Numbered from the stretch's first letter, positions 20,505 through 30,189 are shown. The stretch: 64,000 nucleotides of DNA from Falsirhodobacter deserti (GCF_004015795.1 NZ_ML137218.1:1401811-1465810), one strand, 5' to 3'. Numbers and translations are program-made. Notes: generated by a model from the sequence alone, not told the origin.

Positions 20505-21520
20505 TCCCTCGGAAAGACCAGTTCCGAAACCGTGCCCTTCGGGGCGCGGTTTTTCATTGTCAGCGATCCACCCATCTGCTGCGCGAACTGCCGCGCGATG
20601 GTCAGGCCAAGACTGCACGCCCGATCAAGCGAGAAGCCGGCGGGAAGGCCGCAACCGTCATCCTCGATCCGCAGGGTCACGGTGGTCCCGTCAACGGCCA
20701 GGAGCAGCCGGATATTGCCGCTGGCATCATCAGGAAAGCCGTGTTCGAAGGCGTTGGTCAGCAGTTCGGTGGCAATCAGCCCCAGCGGAATTGCCTGATC
20801 CCGCGTCACGGTCACCGGCGCGCAATCCCGTGTCAGCGTCACCCGATCCGCCGCGCCCGAGGCTTCGGCCAGATCATGCGCCATCTCGTGCAGAAACTCT
20901 CCGAAGTCGACATCCTGTGCCTTTGGATCATGCAGCACACGGCTCATCCGGGCGATCACGTTGATGCGTGTGGCGGCATCATCAAGTGCCTTGCGGGCCG
21001 TGAGGTCCTGAACCGCGCGGCGCTGGATCGTCAGAAGTCCGGCAACGGTGGCAAGGTTGTTGGAAACCCGGTGCTGCAATTCGTGAAACATCAGGCGGCG
21101 CTGCTCGGCCATGCGTTCCGATCGCGCCCGCTCATCCTCCAGATGACTGAAGGCGCGGATCATGACCGTAATCAGGAGGACGTCTGTCGCCACGACAAGG
21201 CCGAAGAACCCCATCGCCAGCCCTGCCTGCGCCGACAGGTCGACCGTTCCCGGTACGGACACGAACAGCAGCCACGCGGCCAGGAAGGACCCGATGGCCA
21301 CCACAAGGCCCGGCGCAAGCCCGCAAAGAAAGGTGGTCAGGATGATCGCGGGAAAGAAGGTCAGAAAGGGAAAGCCGTCGGAAAGACGATCATCCAGCAC
21401 CCAGCGGAGTGAGATCGCGATGGCAAGCGACAGGAGCGCGAAGGTCCATCGGAAAAACGTCGATCGCCGCTCAAGGATCAGGCGGCTGAACAGTCCGAAA
21501 ATGCGCCCCTCTGTTGTCAT
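20501..21520 (-). CDS. Membrane histidine kinase, HWE/HisKA_2 type
   Basis: A 339-aa sensor kinase. Residues about 20-120 form four membrane helices resembling the DUF4118 sensor ([21 protein letters not shown]). The H-box is [12 protein letters not shown] with phospho-acceptor His146, which is the HisKA_2/HWE type rather than classical HisKA. The ATPase domain has [18 protein letters not shown] and [13 protein letters not shown]. No response regulator is adjacent. The ATG overlaps the coaD stop (ATGA). HWE kinases often feed the PhyR general-stress pathway in alphaproteobacteria; that link is only suggestive here. Confidence 0.85.
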   Translation of the reverse strand: MTTEGRIFGLFSRLILERRSTFFRWTFALLSLAIAISLRWVLDDRLSDGFPFLTFFPAIILTTFLCGLAPGLVVAIGSFLAAWLLFVSVPGTVDLSAQAGLAMGFFGLVVATDVLLITVMIRAFSHLEDERARSERMAEQRRLMFHELQHRVSNNLATVAGLLTIQRRAVQDLTARKALDDAATRINVIARMSRVLHDPKAQDVDFGEFLHEMAHDLAEASGAADRVTLTRDCAPVTVTRDQAIPLGLIATELLTNAFEHGFPDDASGNIRLLLAVDGTTVTLRIEDDGCGLPAGFSLDRACSLGLTIARQFAQQMGGSLTMKNRAPKGTVSELVFPRD

Positions 21521-21999
21521 GCGTATCGATGTTCCAATGCATCCGCCACCGCAGGGGTGACGAACTTGGTGACATCGCCGCCATGCCGCGCGATTTCCTT
21601 CACAAGACGCGAGGCGATTGCCTGACGTTTGGCATCCGCCATCAGGAACACCGTTTCGATCCGGTCATCCATCAGGCGGTTCATCCCCACCATCTGGAAT
21701 TCATACTCGAAATCCGTCACCGCCCGCAGACCCCGCACGATCACCTGCGCGCCCACATCGCGGGCGCAGTCGATCAGCAGGTTTTCGAAGGGATGAACCA
21801 CGATTTCACACCTGTTCAGGTGGGCGGTCTCTGCGCGCACCATCTCCACCCTCTCCTCAAGCGAGAAAAGCGGTTTCTTGTCGCGGTTGATCGCCACACC
21901 GATCACAAGGCGGTCCACCAGCCGCGTCGCACGCTCCATGATGTCGATATGCCCCAGCGTGATCGGATCAAACGTCCCCGGATACAGGCCGATGCGCAT
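21517..21999 (-). CDS. coaD: Phosphopantetheine adenylyltransferase
   Basis: Penultimate step of coenzyme A synthesis, transferring AMP to 4'-phosphopantetheine (160 aa). It has the nucleotidyltransferase motif GTFDPITLGHIDI at about 8-20 and the second signature VIVRGLRAVTDFEYEFQM. ATG 21999 is preferred (GGGAGGAACATTG upstream) over an upstream start adding MQAGGTL. Co-transcribed with the histidine kinase gene by a 4-bp overlap. Confidence 0.95.
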   Translation of the reverse strand: MRIGLYPGTFDPITLGHIDIMERATRLVDRLVIGVAINRDKKPLFSLEERVEMVRAETAHLNRCEIVVHPFENLLIDCARDVGAQVIVRGLRAVTDFEYEFQMVGMNRLMDDRIETVFLMADAKRQAIASRLVKEIARHGGDVTKFVTPAVADALEHRYA

Positions 22000-22079
22000 C
22001 AATGTTCCTCCCGCTTGCATGCTCGAGGTGAACAGGACAACGCGCGGTTCCGCAAGATTAAATGCGCATCAACACAAGG

Positions 22080-22784
22080 CTAAGATGCACGGCAAAGATA
22101 AACTTCCCGCTCAGGGTGTTCGGTAATGGTAAAGTTCGCACTCCTCAGCATCGCTTCCATCCCTGCCCTGTTGGGCACGAACCAGTTCGTCGGATCACCG
22201 GCATAATCCCGCTCAATGAAATAAAGCAGCGGAACGTCGGGCCCTTCAAAGGGCGTCCAATCGTCGAAATCGTAATCGGGCGCTATGGGGACGACCTTGT
22301 CCGATCCCCGCTGCATAGACTGGAACAGCATCTGTCCGTCCGCCACATGTTCGCGGATCAGGTCCAGCGCCAGAAGGGGATGGCGCAGGTGATACAGAAC
22401 CCCCATGAATATCACGAAGTCGAAGCGTTCGTTCAGATCGGCAACTTCATAAACCGACATCTGGCGGAACTCGATCTTCGCGCCTTCCACCTCGGCGGCC
22501 AGCTTCGCCTGCGCCAGATAGCGGGGATCGCTGTCGATGGCGACGACGCGGTCGGCACCCCGCCGCACCATCTCCAGCGAATAGAAGCCGGCGTTGCACC
22601 CGATATCCAGAACCTTCATCCCGTGCATGTCATCGGGGATAACATGCCGGAAGCCCTGCCACTTGAAGTTCGGGTAATCGCCAAGGAAGTGGTCCGGCGC
22701 CGTTTGTATCCCTCCGATCGAAAGGTTGTGAAACCACGGGCCCAGCGCCTTGATGCGGGCCTGCAGATCGTTCTCGAAATCCAT
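22080..22784 (-). CDS. SAM-dependent methyltransferase of the glycan cassette
   Basis: A 234-aa class I methyltransferase with motif I LDIGCNAGFYSLEM (about 60-73), acidic motif II AIDSDPRYLAQA, and MGVLYHLRHPLLAL. The N-terminal block WFHNLSIGGIQT..HFLGDYP resembles CmoB-like enzymes and the family I know as TIGR04290, which recurs beside glycosyltransferases. Last gene of the eight-gene minus-strand operon, 3 nt after the UDP-xylose synthase-like gene. A sugar O-methyltransferase role is inferred from context only. Confidence 0.82.
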   Translation of the reverse strand: MDFENDLQARIKALGPWFHNLSIGGIQTAPDHFLGDYPNFKWQGFRHVIPDDMHGMKVLDIGCNAGFYSLEMVRRGADRVVAIDSDPRYLAQAKLAAEVEGAKIEFRQMSVYEVADLNERFDFVIFMGVLYHLRHPLLALDLIREHVADGQMLFQSMQRGSDKVVPIAPDYDFDDWTPFEGPDVPLLYFIERDYAGDPTNWFVPNRAGMEAMLRSANFTITEHPEREVYLCRAS

Positions 22785-22787
22785 GTC

Positions 22788-23804
22788 TCAGCCTTGCACC
22801 AGCGTCTGAACCGACGCCGTCTCTCCTGTGTGGGTTGCTTGCGCCTTCACGTGGGCAGCGAACCACGCGATCGTCTGGGGCAGCCCTTCGGAAAGCTTCA
22901 CCTTCGGCTGCCAGCCCAGCAGCTCCCGCGCCCGAGAGATGTCGGGCCGGCGGCGCTTCGGATCGTCTTCGGGCAGGTCCCGATAAACGATGGTGGAGGT
23001 GGTGGGGATCGTGTCATGCACCAGCATCGCAAGGTCGCGGATCTCGAACTCTTCGGGATTGCCCAGGTTGACCGGCGTGGCCGGGGCGATCCGAGCCTCC
23101 ATCAGCGCCATCAGCCCCGCAACCAGGTCCGATACGAAGCAGAAGCTGCGCGTCTGGCTGCCATCGCCATACACCGTCATCGGCTGGCCCGTCAGCGCCT
23201 GCACGATCATGTTGGACACGATCCGCCCGTCATCGGGGCGCATGCGCGGGCCATAGGTGTTGAAGATCCGTGCAACGCGCACATCGGCGCGTTTCGCCCG
23301 CACGAAGTCATAGCACAGCGCCTCGGCCGCGCGCTTGCCTTCGTCATAGCAGGCACGCGAGCCGGTGCAGTTCACATGCCCCACGTAATCCTCGCGCTGG
23401 GGGTGCATCTCGGGATCGCCATAAACCTCGCTGGTGGAGGCTTGCAGGAACCGCGCGCCGTGCCGCTCTGCCAGCATCAGCAGGTTCAGCGTGCCCTGCA
23501 CATTTGTCATCATCGTGTGAACGGGATCGGCCTGATAGTGCGGCGGCGATGCCGGGCTGGCAAGGTTGTAAACCCGGTCCAGCCGCTCTGAGATATCAAG
23601 CGGGTCCGCCACGTCCTGCTGGATCAGGCGGAAGTTGGGATAGGCTGCAAGCGGCAGGACATTATCCTGCGTTCCCGTCAGGAAGCTGTCCAGACAGATG
23701 ACGCGGTGGCCCTGTTCCAGCAGATGTTCGCAAAGGTGGGATCCGACGAAGCCCGCTCCGCCAGCTACGAGGATCGTCAGAACACTGGGTTTCGTCTGGA
23801 TCAT
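22788..23804 (-). CDS. UDP-glucuronate decarboxylase-like SDR (UDP-xylose synthase)
   Basis: A 338-aa extended short-chain dehydrogenase. GGAGFVGS at 15-22 binds NAD; the catalytic set is STSEVYGDP (Thr124 region) and Tyr153/Lys157 in YDEGK. NLASPASPPHYQ, YGPRMRPDDGRIVSN and GSQTRSFCFVSDLV are typical of UDP-xylose synthase, which decarboxylates UDP-glucuronate. A perfect AAGGAGGAACC precedes ATG 23804. It supplies a candidate donor (UDP-xylose) for the four glycosyltransferases upstream. Confidence 0.88.
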   Translation of the reverse strand: MIQTKPSVLTILVAGGAGFVGSHLCEHLLEQGHRVICLDSFLTGTQDNVLPLAAYPNFRLIQQDVADPLDISERLDRVYNLASPASPPHYQADPVHTMMTNVQGTLNLLMLAERHGARFLQASTSEVYGDPEMHPQREDYVGHVNCTGSRACYDEGKRAAEALCYDFVRAKRADVRVARIFNTYGPRMRPDDGRIVSNMIVQALTGQPMTVYGDGSQTRSFCFVSDLVAGLMALMEARIAPATPVNLGNPEEFEIRDLAMLVHDTIPTTSTIVYRDLPEDDPKRRRPDISRARELLGWQPKVKLSEGLPQTIAWFAAHVKAQATHTGETASVQTLVQG

Positions 23805-23834
23805 GGTTCCTCCTTTACGGGCCGTTCGCCCTTG

Positions 23835-24929
23835 TCACGCTACGCGTTCGGTTCGCATCGCCTTGATCATTTCCCGCGCACGAGCGCGGCCGGTATGGCC
23901 CGCCAGCACGGTTTCTCGCGCCGCCTGTCCGATCCTCCGCGAGCGCGCTTCATCTGCTTCTTTCAATCCCTGCACCACATCCTCGGTTCCCTCGGCGATG
24001 ATGATCGCGTCACCATCGGCGAAAAGTTCGTCCAGACCCGGCCAGTTATCGCTGATCACCGGCACGCCGCAGGAGCCCGCCTCGAACAGGCGCACGCTGG
24101 GCGACCAGCCCATCCGCCGCATGGCGGCGCGCGTCACGTTCAGCGTGAAGCGCTGGGCGTTATAGAAATCGGGGTGCCCCGCGGGCGGCAGGTGGTCGAT
24201 CCGTTCCACGTTGGAAGGCCAGTCGATGTCGTCGGGATATTGCGGCCCGGCCACCACGAAGCGCATCTCGGGCAGGCGCCGTGCCGGTTCCAGCAGCAGC
24301 GCCTCCAGCGTAGGCTGCCGGTCGGGCGAATAGGTGCCAAGATATCCCAGATCCCATCGCTTGGGCATACCCGGATCGCAGGGATAAAGCTGGTCATCAA
24401 CCGAACAGAACAACGCCTCGGCCCGCTTTGCACCCCGCACCTGTTCCAGATGCGTCAGCACCTCCCCGCCCGAGAAGCTGAAATAGATGTCGAACAGCGG
24501 GATCTGCCGTTCGGCAAGGTATTCGCAGGTGCCATCATCCAGCGCCTGCATCGTGACCGGCGTGTCGATGTCATAGAATGTCAGCTGCCGCAGCCCCATC
24601 CCCGCCAGCCGGTCGATCAGCACCGGCCCCTCGGGGACATAGGAGCCGACCATAACGCTGTCGGCGTTGCGAAGCCGGTCGCCATATTCGGCCAGCATCC
24701 CGTCGATCCCGTCGTAAAGCACCAGCTCGCAGAAGTCGGGATCTGGCATGTCGCGATGGGGCGCATACCACGGCATGTCGCGTTCCAGAAACAGGACACG
24801 GTGCCCCTCGGCGGCCAGCCCCTTGATCAGGGCACGGAAGGTGGTGGCATGCCCGTTCCCCCAGGAGGAGGACAGCGACAGGCCAAGGATCACGATCTCC
24901 ATCGGGCGGTTCTGGTCCAGCACGTTCAC
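23835..24929 (-). CDS. CgeB-family glycosyltransferase 1
   Basis: A 364-aa GT-B-fold protein of the CgeB/DUF3880 group. N-terminal half: VILGLSLSSSWGNGHATTFRALIKGLA and DMPWYAPHRDMPD. C-terminal nucleotide-sugar half: DLGYLGTYSPDRQPTLE and RLFEAGSCGVPVISD, the glycosyltransferase-1-like donor loop. GTG 24929 overlaps the upstream stop (GTGA) and has GGAGG in front; ATG 24902 is the alternative. Donor and acceptor unknown. Confidence 0.8.
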   Translation of the reverse strand: MNVLDQNRPMEIVILGLSLSSSWGNGHATTFRALIKGLAAEGHRVLFLERDMPWYAPHRDMPDPDFCELVLYDGIDGMLAEYGDRLRNADSVMVGSYVPEGPVLIDRLAGMGLRQLTFYDIDTPVTMQALDDGTCEYLAERQIPLFDIYFSFSGGEVLTHLEQVRGAKRAEALFCSVDDQLYPCDPGMPKRWDLGYLGTYSPDRQPTLEALLLEPARRLPEMRFVVAGPQYPDDIDWPSNVERIDHLPPAGHPDFYNAQRFTLNVTRAAMRRMGWSPSVRLFEAGSCGVPVISDNWPGLDELFADGDAIIIAEGTEDVVQGLKEADEARSRRIGQAARETVLAGHTGRARAREMIKAMRTERVA

Positions 24930-26017
24930 TCTGCCGCCTCCATCCGACGCGCGTGGGCGCAGAACAGGGCATCCGCCTGCTCGGCGCGATTGGAATAGGT
25001 GTGATCGGCAAGAACCCGGGCCAGCGCGTTGCGCCCGATCTGGGCAGCGCGGTCGGGCGACACTTCGGCAAGTAGCTGGGCCACGTCCTGCCCGTCGCGG
25101 GCCACCAGCACCTCTTCATCGGGCTTCAGGAACAGGTCGATCCCTTCCCAGAAGTCGGTGATCAGGCATGCCCCTGCCCCCGCAGCCTCGAACACGCGCG
25201 TGGCGGGGGAAAAGCCGTTCACCGCCATGCTGTCGCGGGCCACGTTCAGCACCATCCGGGGCGTAACGTTCAGGGCGTTGTGATCGGCCGTTCGGACGTG
25301 GCCCAGCTTGCGGATATTGCCCGGCATCTCCACGTCGCCCCAGCCCGAGCCGCCGATAAGGAAGCTTTGCTCTGGTGCCAGCCTGGCCGGGCGCAGGAAG
25401 AATTCGGCCACCCGCGCATCGCGGTCGGGCAAGCGGTTGCCGAGAAAGGCGAGATCGCAGGAAAACCGCGGATCCGGATCAACCGGATGGTGCGTTTCGG
25501 GATCAAGGGCGTTGTAGACCGGCACGCAGTCCTTTGCCCCCAGTTCACGATAGGCCGCGATGACGGGATTGCCGCCGCCATAGGTCAGCACCATGTCCAG
25601 ATCGGGCAGCAAGGCGCGCATCGGATGATCCGGCGCAGCGCGCAGTTCGGCAAGCGTGGCCGGCGCATCGACATCCCAGAAGATGCGAAGCGCATTCGGC
25701 CTTGCCGCCGCCATCACGCGCGCCAGCAGCAGGTCATCCTCGAACCCCACGCCCGAGGCCTTGACCACGATGTCATAGCCGGCCGCCTCGGCTGCGACCT
25801 TCTCCAGCGCCTCCACGGTGCCGTCATAAACAACGACGCGGCACCAGTCCGGCGGATCGATGTCGCGGTTGGCCTGCCGGTCATACACATCCGGCTCATA
25901 GAAGGTGATATCATAGCCGCGTGCCGCCAGCGCCCTCAGCATCCCCCGGTAATAGGTTGCCGCACCGTTCCAATAGGCGGAAAGCAGGCTTGACCCGTAA
26001 AATGCAATGGTCTTCAT
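24926..26017 (-). CDS. CgeB-family glycosyltransferase 2
   Basis: A 363-aa paralogue of its neighbours. N-terminal FYGSSLLSAYWNGAATYYRGMLRALA, central IFWDVDAPATLAEL, and C-terminal DLAFLGNRLPDRDARVAEFF with RVFEAAGAGACLITD parallel the same positions in gene 1, so the three CgeB genes probably arose by tandem duplication and diverged. Start overlaps the upstream gene by 4 bp. No signal peptide or membrane helix, so a cytoplasmic enzyme. Confidence 0.8.
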   Translation of the reverse strand: MKTIAFYGSSLLSAYWNGAATYYRGMLRALAARGYDITFYEPDVYDRQANRDIDPPDWCRVVVYDGTVEALEKVAAEAAGYDIVVKASGVGFEDDLLLARVMAAARPNALRIFWDVDAPATLAELRAAPDHPMRALLPDLDMVLTYGGGNPVIAAYRELGAKDCVPVYNALDPETHHPVDPDPRFSCDLAFLGNRLPDRDARVAEFFLRPARLAPEQSFLIGGSGWGDVEMPGNIRKLGHVRTADHNALNVTPRMVLNVARDSMAVNGFSPATRVFEAAGAGACLITDFWEGIDLFLKPDEEVLVARDGQDVAQLLAEVSPDRAAQIGRNALARVLADHTYSNRAEQADALFCAHARRMEAAE

Positions 26018-27114
26018 GCGGTTTTCCTTTCGGATGCCGACAGGTCGTCAAGAATGGTCAGAAGTTCCTGCACGCGGTGGGCGCAGGTGTGGCGGGCAAG
26101 GATTGTTTCCAGCCCGTGTGCGGCCTGTTCCTTGCGGGCATCGGCATCGTTCACCAGCTCGTGCAGGTGGCGGCGCATCTCGTCGCCGTTGCGGGCCCAG
26201 CGGAAATCACCGTCGCGGAACAGCCCTTCAGCATCCGACCACGGGGCGGAAACCAGCGGGATGCCGCAGGCCAGCGCCTCGAATGGGCGGATGGTGGGGA
26301 TGCCGGGCAATTCGCGCACATAGGGCCCGCGCGGCACGTGCACGGTCACGCGGTGGCGGGCAAAGGCCTGCGGCACCTCGGCATTGGCAATCCAGCCCTT
26401 GAAGGCGATGCCTGCTGCGTCCAGCCGCTGCAAGGCGTGATCAGGATACCGCACCCCCCGCACCGTGGTGCGCAGGCCAAGGTCGTGCGCGGGGCGCATC
26501 AGGAACTCGTCAAGCTCTGCGCTGCGCTCGTCATCGCCCCAGTTGCCGATCCAGATGAGGTCGCCCTCTTCCTCGGCCTCCACCGGGCGGAACAGCGCAG
26601 CATCGGCCGCCTCGTGCCAGGAATAGACCTGCCGGCCCCAGCCTGCCTTCAGATACCGTTCGCAAAGCGCCTCGCCAAAAGCAAGGATGCCGTCATAGCC
26701 GGACAGGTCCAGCCCGGCGATCTCCCCCTCGCGGCTGACGGCGCGGTGGTGGGTATCGTGGAACAGCGCCGTGAACTTGCCACCGGCCTTCCGAAGATCG
26801 CCGATCCGGGCCACCAATGCGGGATCGGTCCATTCATGCACCACCACCACATCGGCACGGTCCACCGCCGCCGCATGATCAAAGCCGGGGCCATACACCT
26901 GCGCGTTCAGCATCGGGAACGTGCCGTGAAAGGCATCGACGGCATGGCCGCCCTGATCGGCGATCAGGTTCTCGCGGCTCCAGCTGTCTTCGGGTTCCAG
27001 CGCGGTCGCATCATGGCCCAGCGCCAGCAGCTCGCGCATCACGCCGCGCAGGAAATGGGCATTGCCATGGTTCCAGTCAGAGATCAGCGAGTGGGTGTAG
27101 AACAAAAAGCGCAT
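26014..27114 (-). CDS. CgeB-family glycosyltransferase 3
   Basis: A 366-aa member of the same group: FLFYTHSLISDWNHGNAHFLRGVMRELL at the N-terminus, HDTHHRAVS in the linker strand, DLIWIGNWGDDERSAEL and RPFEALACGIPLVSAPW in the C-terminal donor domain. Begins 1 nt after the GT4 stop (TGACATG) with GAGGTGAC as ribosome site. More diverged from copies 1 and 2 than they are from each other. Confidence 0.8.
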   Translation of the reverse strand: MRFLFYTHSLISDWNHGNAHFLRGVMRELLALGHDATALEPEDSWSRENLIADQGGHAVDAFHGTFPMLNAQVYGPGFDHAAAVDRADVVVVHEWTDPALVARIGDLRKAGGKFTALFHDTHHRAVSREGEIAGLDLSGYDGILAFGEALCERYLKAGWGRQVYSWHEAADAALFRPVEAEEEGDLIWIGNWGDDERSAELDEFLMRPAHDLGLRTTVRGVRYPDHALQRLDAAGIAFKGWIANAEVPQAFARHRVTVHVPRGPYVRELPGIPTIRPFEALACGIPLVSAPWSDAEGLFRDGDFRWARNGDEMRRHLHELVNDADARKEQAAHGLETILARHTCAHRVQELLTILDDLSASERKTA

Positions 27115-27115
27115 G

Positions 27116-28195
27116 TCACCTCGTGGCGGCTTGTTGTTGTGGTTCTCTCAGTCCGGCATAAAGGCTAAGCATCGCCTCGGCCTGCATATCGGGCGCATAA
27201 CGGCGGGACCGTTCGCGCGCCGCGTGCCCCATCTGCCGCCGCAGGTCCGCATCGCCCGCCAGCCGATTGACGCCGCCGGACAGCGCATCCGCATCGGCGG
27301 GCGCAAAGAAGATCGCGGCCTCGTCCCACAGCTCGCGGAAGGTCGGGATGTCGGCCAGCACCAGCGGGATCGCGGCGCGTGCCGCTTCGGCCACGGCCAG
27401 CCCGAACGGCTCGTAAAGCGAGGGGGAGACGAAGATCCCCGCATCGCGCATGAGTGCCATGGCATCGTCATGCGGCAGGTTGCCGGGCGCGTCGGCATTC
27501 ATGGCGCGAAAGGCCTGTCCCGTAGGGCTGTCCAGCGGGCCCAGCATCGTCACGGGCCAAGCGATCTGCGCGGCCGCCCGGTCCAGCGTGACCCCATTCT
27601 TGCCGTCATCCCACCACCGCCCCGAGGCGACAACCATCGGGCTATCCGCCGTCTGCCGTTCCGGCACCGGCGTTGCATTGGGAACCACGGTTACCGGCAC
27701 CGACCCGTAAACCCGTTGCAGCAGCCGCGCATGGGAGGCAGAGGGCGCAACCACCGCATCGGCACGGTGCAATCCAGCCGCGTTCATCTTGCGCTGCCAT
27801 TCCCACCCATCGGGCAGATCGCTGTCCCGCACCGCCCGAAACCATGTGGAAACGCAGGAATGGCTGACGGCCAGAACCGGAAGGTCCGTCTCCAGTCCCG
27901 CAGCCTGCGTCGGCAGGTTCAGGTGAATCAGCTGCACACCGTGCCGCACCGCCGCTTCGGCAACCGCTTGCGGCACACCGGCCAGTGCCGCCGCATCGGG
28001 CACGATCCAGTCCAGCGGCAGTCCGGTCCAGTCCAGCGTTCCGATGGCTTCCGCCTCTGCCCGCCGATCGGGGGATGGCGGGGGACCGAAGCCCAGAAAC
28101 ACCACCTCCACCCCGTGCAGGGCGCGCGCAAGGTCCATCGCATAGCGCCAGACCCCGCCCGCCGCATCCAGTGTCATCAGGATGCGAAAGCTCAT
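27116..28195 (-). CDS. GT4-family glycosyltransferase
   Basis: A 359-aa GT-B retaining glycosyltransferase. The N-terminal acceptor half includes LTLDAAGGVWRYAMDLARAL; the donor half has VVASGRWWDDGKN, the GT4 EX7E motif EPFGLAVAE at 262-270, and a C-terminal RRYAPDMQAEAML helix. ATGA overlap with the glycosidase-epimerase gene. No membrane helix. Donor unknown; candidates from the operon are UDP-xylose or the epimerase products. Confidence 0.85.
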   Translation of the reverse strand: MSFRILMTLDAAGGVWRYAMDLARALHGVEVVFLGFGPPPSPDRRAEAEAIGTLDWTGLPLDWIVPDAAALAGVPQAVAEAAVRHGVQLIHLNLPTQAAGLETDLPVLAVSHSCVSTWFRAVRDSDLPDGWEWQRKMNAAGLHRADAVVAPSASHARLLQRVYGSVPVTVVPNATPVPERQTADSPMVVASGRWWDDGKNGVTLDRAAAQIAWPVTMLGPLDSPTGQAFRAMNADAPGNLPHDDAMALMRDAGIFVSPSLYEPFGLAVAEAARAAIPLVLADIPTFRELWDEAAIFFAPADADALSGGVNRLAGDADLRRQMGHAARERSRRYAPDMQAEAMLSLYAGLREPQQQAATR

Positions 28196-30189
28196 GCTCG
28201 GACCCGCTGCGGTTCGGACAGGTCGGGAAAGCTGCGGTTTGCCCGCAACCAGTTGGCCAGATCGGCCAGACCTTCGCGCCAGTTCACCTTCGGGGCCCAG
28301 CCTATCTCGGCGTTCAGGCGTCCCGTATCGGCCACGAAATAGAGCTGGTCCCCCTGCCGCCAGTCTGAGAAGGAAAGCGGCACCGGATGGTTCACCACGC
28401 GTTCGATCTCGTGCAGGACGGTTTTCAGGCTGACAGAGTTGCCAACCCCGCCGCCAAGGTTGAACGCGCGGCCCTTCAGCTGGCCGATATTATCCAGCAC
28501 GCCGCGATAGGCGGCCACGGCATCCGAAACATGCAGGATGTCGCGCACCTGCTTGCCATTGCCATAGACCGAGATCTCCTCGCCCATCAGCGCGCGGATC
28601 AGGAAATGCGCCACCCAGCCCTGATCCTCGGTTCCGAACTGGCGCGGACCATAGATGCAGGACATCCGCAGCACTGCCGAGGGGATGCCATAGCTTTTGG
28701 CATAATCCAGCACGTACTGGTCCGCCACGCCCTTGGAACAGCCATAAGGGGTGCAGAAATCCAGCGGACGATCCTCGGCGATGCCATGGTCGCGGATATG
28801 CGCATCGGCGGGAACATAGCGGTCTTCGGTTTCCAGCATCCGCAGATCGTCCAGCGCGCCATAGACCTTGTTGGTGGAAGCGAACACGATCGGGATCTGC
28901 CGGCCCGATGCACGGATGGCCTCCAGCACGTTGATCGTGCCGCGGGCGTTCACCTCGAAGTCATCCACCGGAGCCGTGAGGCTGGTGGTAACCGCCGTTT
29001 GTGCCGCCAGATGGATCACGGATTGCGCATCGCGGATCGCATCGCGCATCGCCGTTTCATCGCGAAGATCGGCGGGCATCGGGTGGATGCGGTCGCCATA
29101 ACGGTCGGCCAGCCAGCGAAGGTTCTGATCCACCCCCGGCCGGCTGAAGTTGTCCACCACGATCACGTCATGCCCGTCGCGCAGGAAGCTGTCGGCAAGG
29201 TTCGATCCGATGAATCCGCTGCCCCCCGTGATGACCACGGGCTTCACCGCCTTGGACAGCGACGGCGAGGCCAGATGCGTCACCTCGCGCACCCGCGAAA
29301 GGCCGCCATCGGTCAGCAGGCGCGCCAGCAGCTTGGGTTGGCCCTCTGCCTCCACCGCGCCCATGTGGTAATGGCGCGGATCGAACCAGAAGCCTTCCTG
29401 CACCGAAACATCGCGCGGCAGATCGCGCCACGCATACCAGTAAAGCCGGTCCGCGGGCGCTTCCATGACCTTGGCGAAGCGGCGGGCCTGCTCCATCTGG
29501 TCGCCGCGCCACGTGGAATATCCCGCCTCGGTGATCCAGATTTCCGATTGCGGGTTATGGCGGTCAAGGATCGCCCGCATCTCGCCCAGATGCATGTCCC
29601 ATCCGCGCCACGACCCTTCCTCGCTGTCCCATGTGCCGGGAAAGCCGTGGAACCCCACCGCGGCGCATTGCTGCAGCACGCCTCGCTGGCCCATCAGGTC
29701 CAGCCACAGCGGATCGAAGGGGCACGGCCCGCCCAGAACGGCCTTCCAGCCGCGCTGGTTGACCCAATACGCGGCCCCGCCAACCATTTCGCAGAACATC
29801 TGGTAATCGTGGTCGGCCCGCCAGTCGTAATCCAGCAGGTTGTTCGGCTCGTTCCACAGTTCGATATGCGAAAAGTGCTGCCCGTAACGGGTCAGCACGT
29901 GATCGATGAAGTCGGCGTAATCCTTCAGCACATGCGGCGCACCTGTTGTGCGCCCGTTGCGCGATATCGACGGCGGTGTGTAATGCACGCAGGGCAGCAG
30001 ATCGATCTGCCCCCCCAGCTTCGGCATCAGCCAGTCGAACCACTTCTCGCCGCCGGGGGCGAGGTATTCAGCCCAGCTCAGATGCGTGCGCAGATGCGTC
30101 GCACCCGAGGCGAGAAGCTCTGGCAGGACCTCCTCCACACGGTCGTATTCACCGGGCCGGAACCATTCGGCAAAGCCGTAGCCCTTCAT
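28192..30189 (-). CDS. Glycoside hydrolase-nucleotide-sugar epimerase fusion
   Basis: A 665-aa two-domain protein. Residues 1-300 form a clan-A TIM-barrel glycosidase: acid/base Glu114 in ELWNEPNN and probable nucleophile Glu221 in ITEAGYST, resembling GH39/beta-xylosidase-like enzymes. Residues 315-660 form an extended SDR: GGSGFIGS (322-329), STNKVYG (438-444) and catalytic Tyr482/Lys486 in YGCSK. The STNKVYG and YGCSKGVADQYV signatures recall CDP-paratose 2-epimerase-type enzymes. There is no signal peptide, so the glycosidase half acts in the cytoplasm. Overlaps both neighbours by 4 bp. Both catalytic sets look intact. Confidence 0.85.
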   Translation of the reverse strand: MKGYGFAEWFRPGEYDRVEEVLPELLASGATHLRTHLSWAEYLAPGGEKWFDWLMPKLGGQIDLLPCVHYTPPSISRNGRTTGAPHVLKDYADFIDHVLTRYGQHFSHIELWNEPNNLLDYDWRADHDYQMFCEMVGGAAYWVNQRGWKAVLGGPCPFDPLWLDLMGQRGVLQQCAAVGFHGFPGTWDSEEGSWRGWDMHLGEMRAILDRHNPQSEIWITEAGYSTWRGDQMEQARRFAKVMEAPADRLYWYAWRDLPRDVSVQEGFWFDPRHYHMGAVEAEGQPKLLARLLTDGGLSRVREVTHLASPSLSKAVKPVVITGGSGFIGSNLADSFLRDGHDVIVVDNFSRPGVDQNLRWLADRYGDRIHPMPADLRDETAMRDAIRDAQSVIHLAAQTAVTTSLTAPVDDFEVNARGTINVLEAIRASGRQIPIVFASTNKVYGALDDLRMLETEDRYVPADAHIRDHGIAEDRPLDFCTPYGCSKGVADQYVLDYAKSYGIPSAVLRMSCIYGPRQFGTEDQGWVAHFLIRALMGEEISVYGNGKQVRDILHVSDAVAAYRGVLDNIGQLKGRAFNLGGGVGNSVSLKTVLHEIERVVNHPVPLSFSDWRQGDQLYFVADTGRLNAEIGWAPKVNWREGLADLANWLRANRSFPDLSEPQRVRA

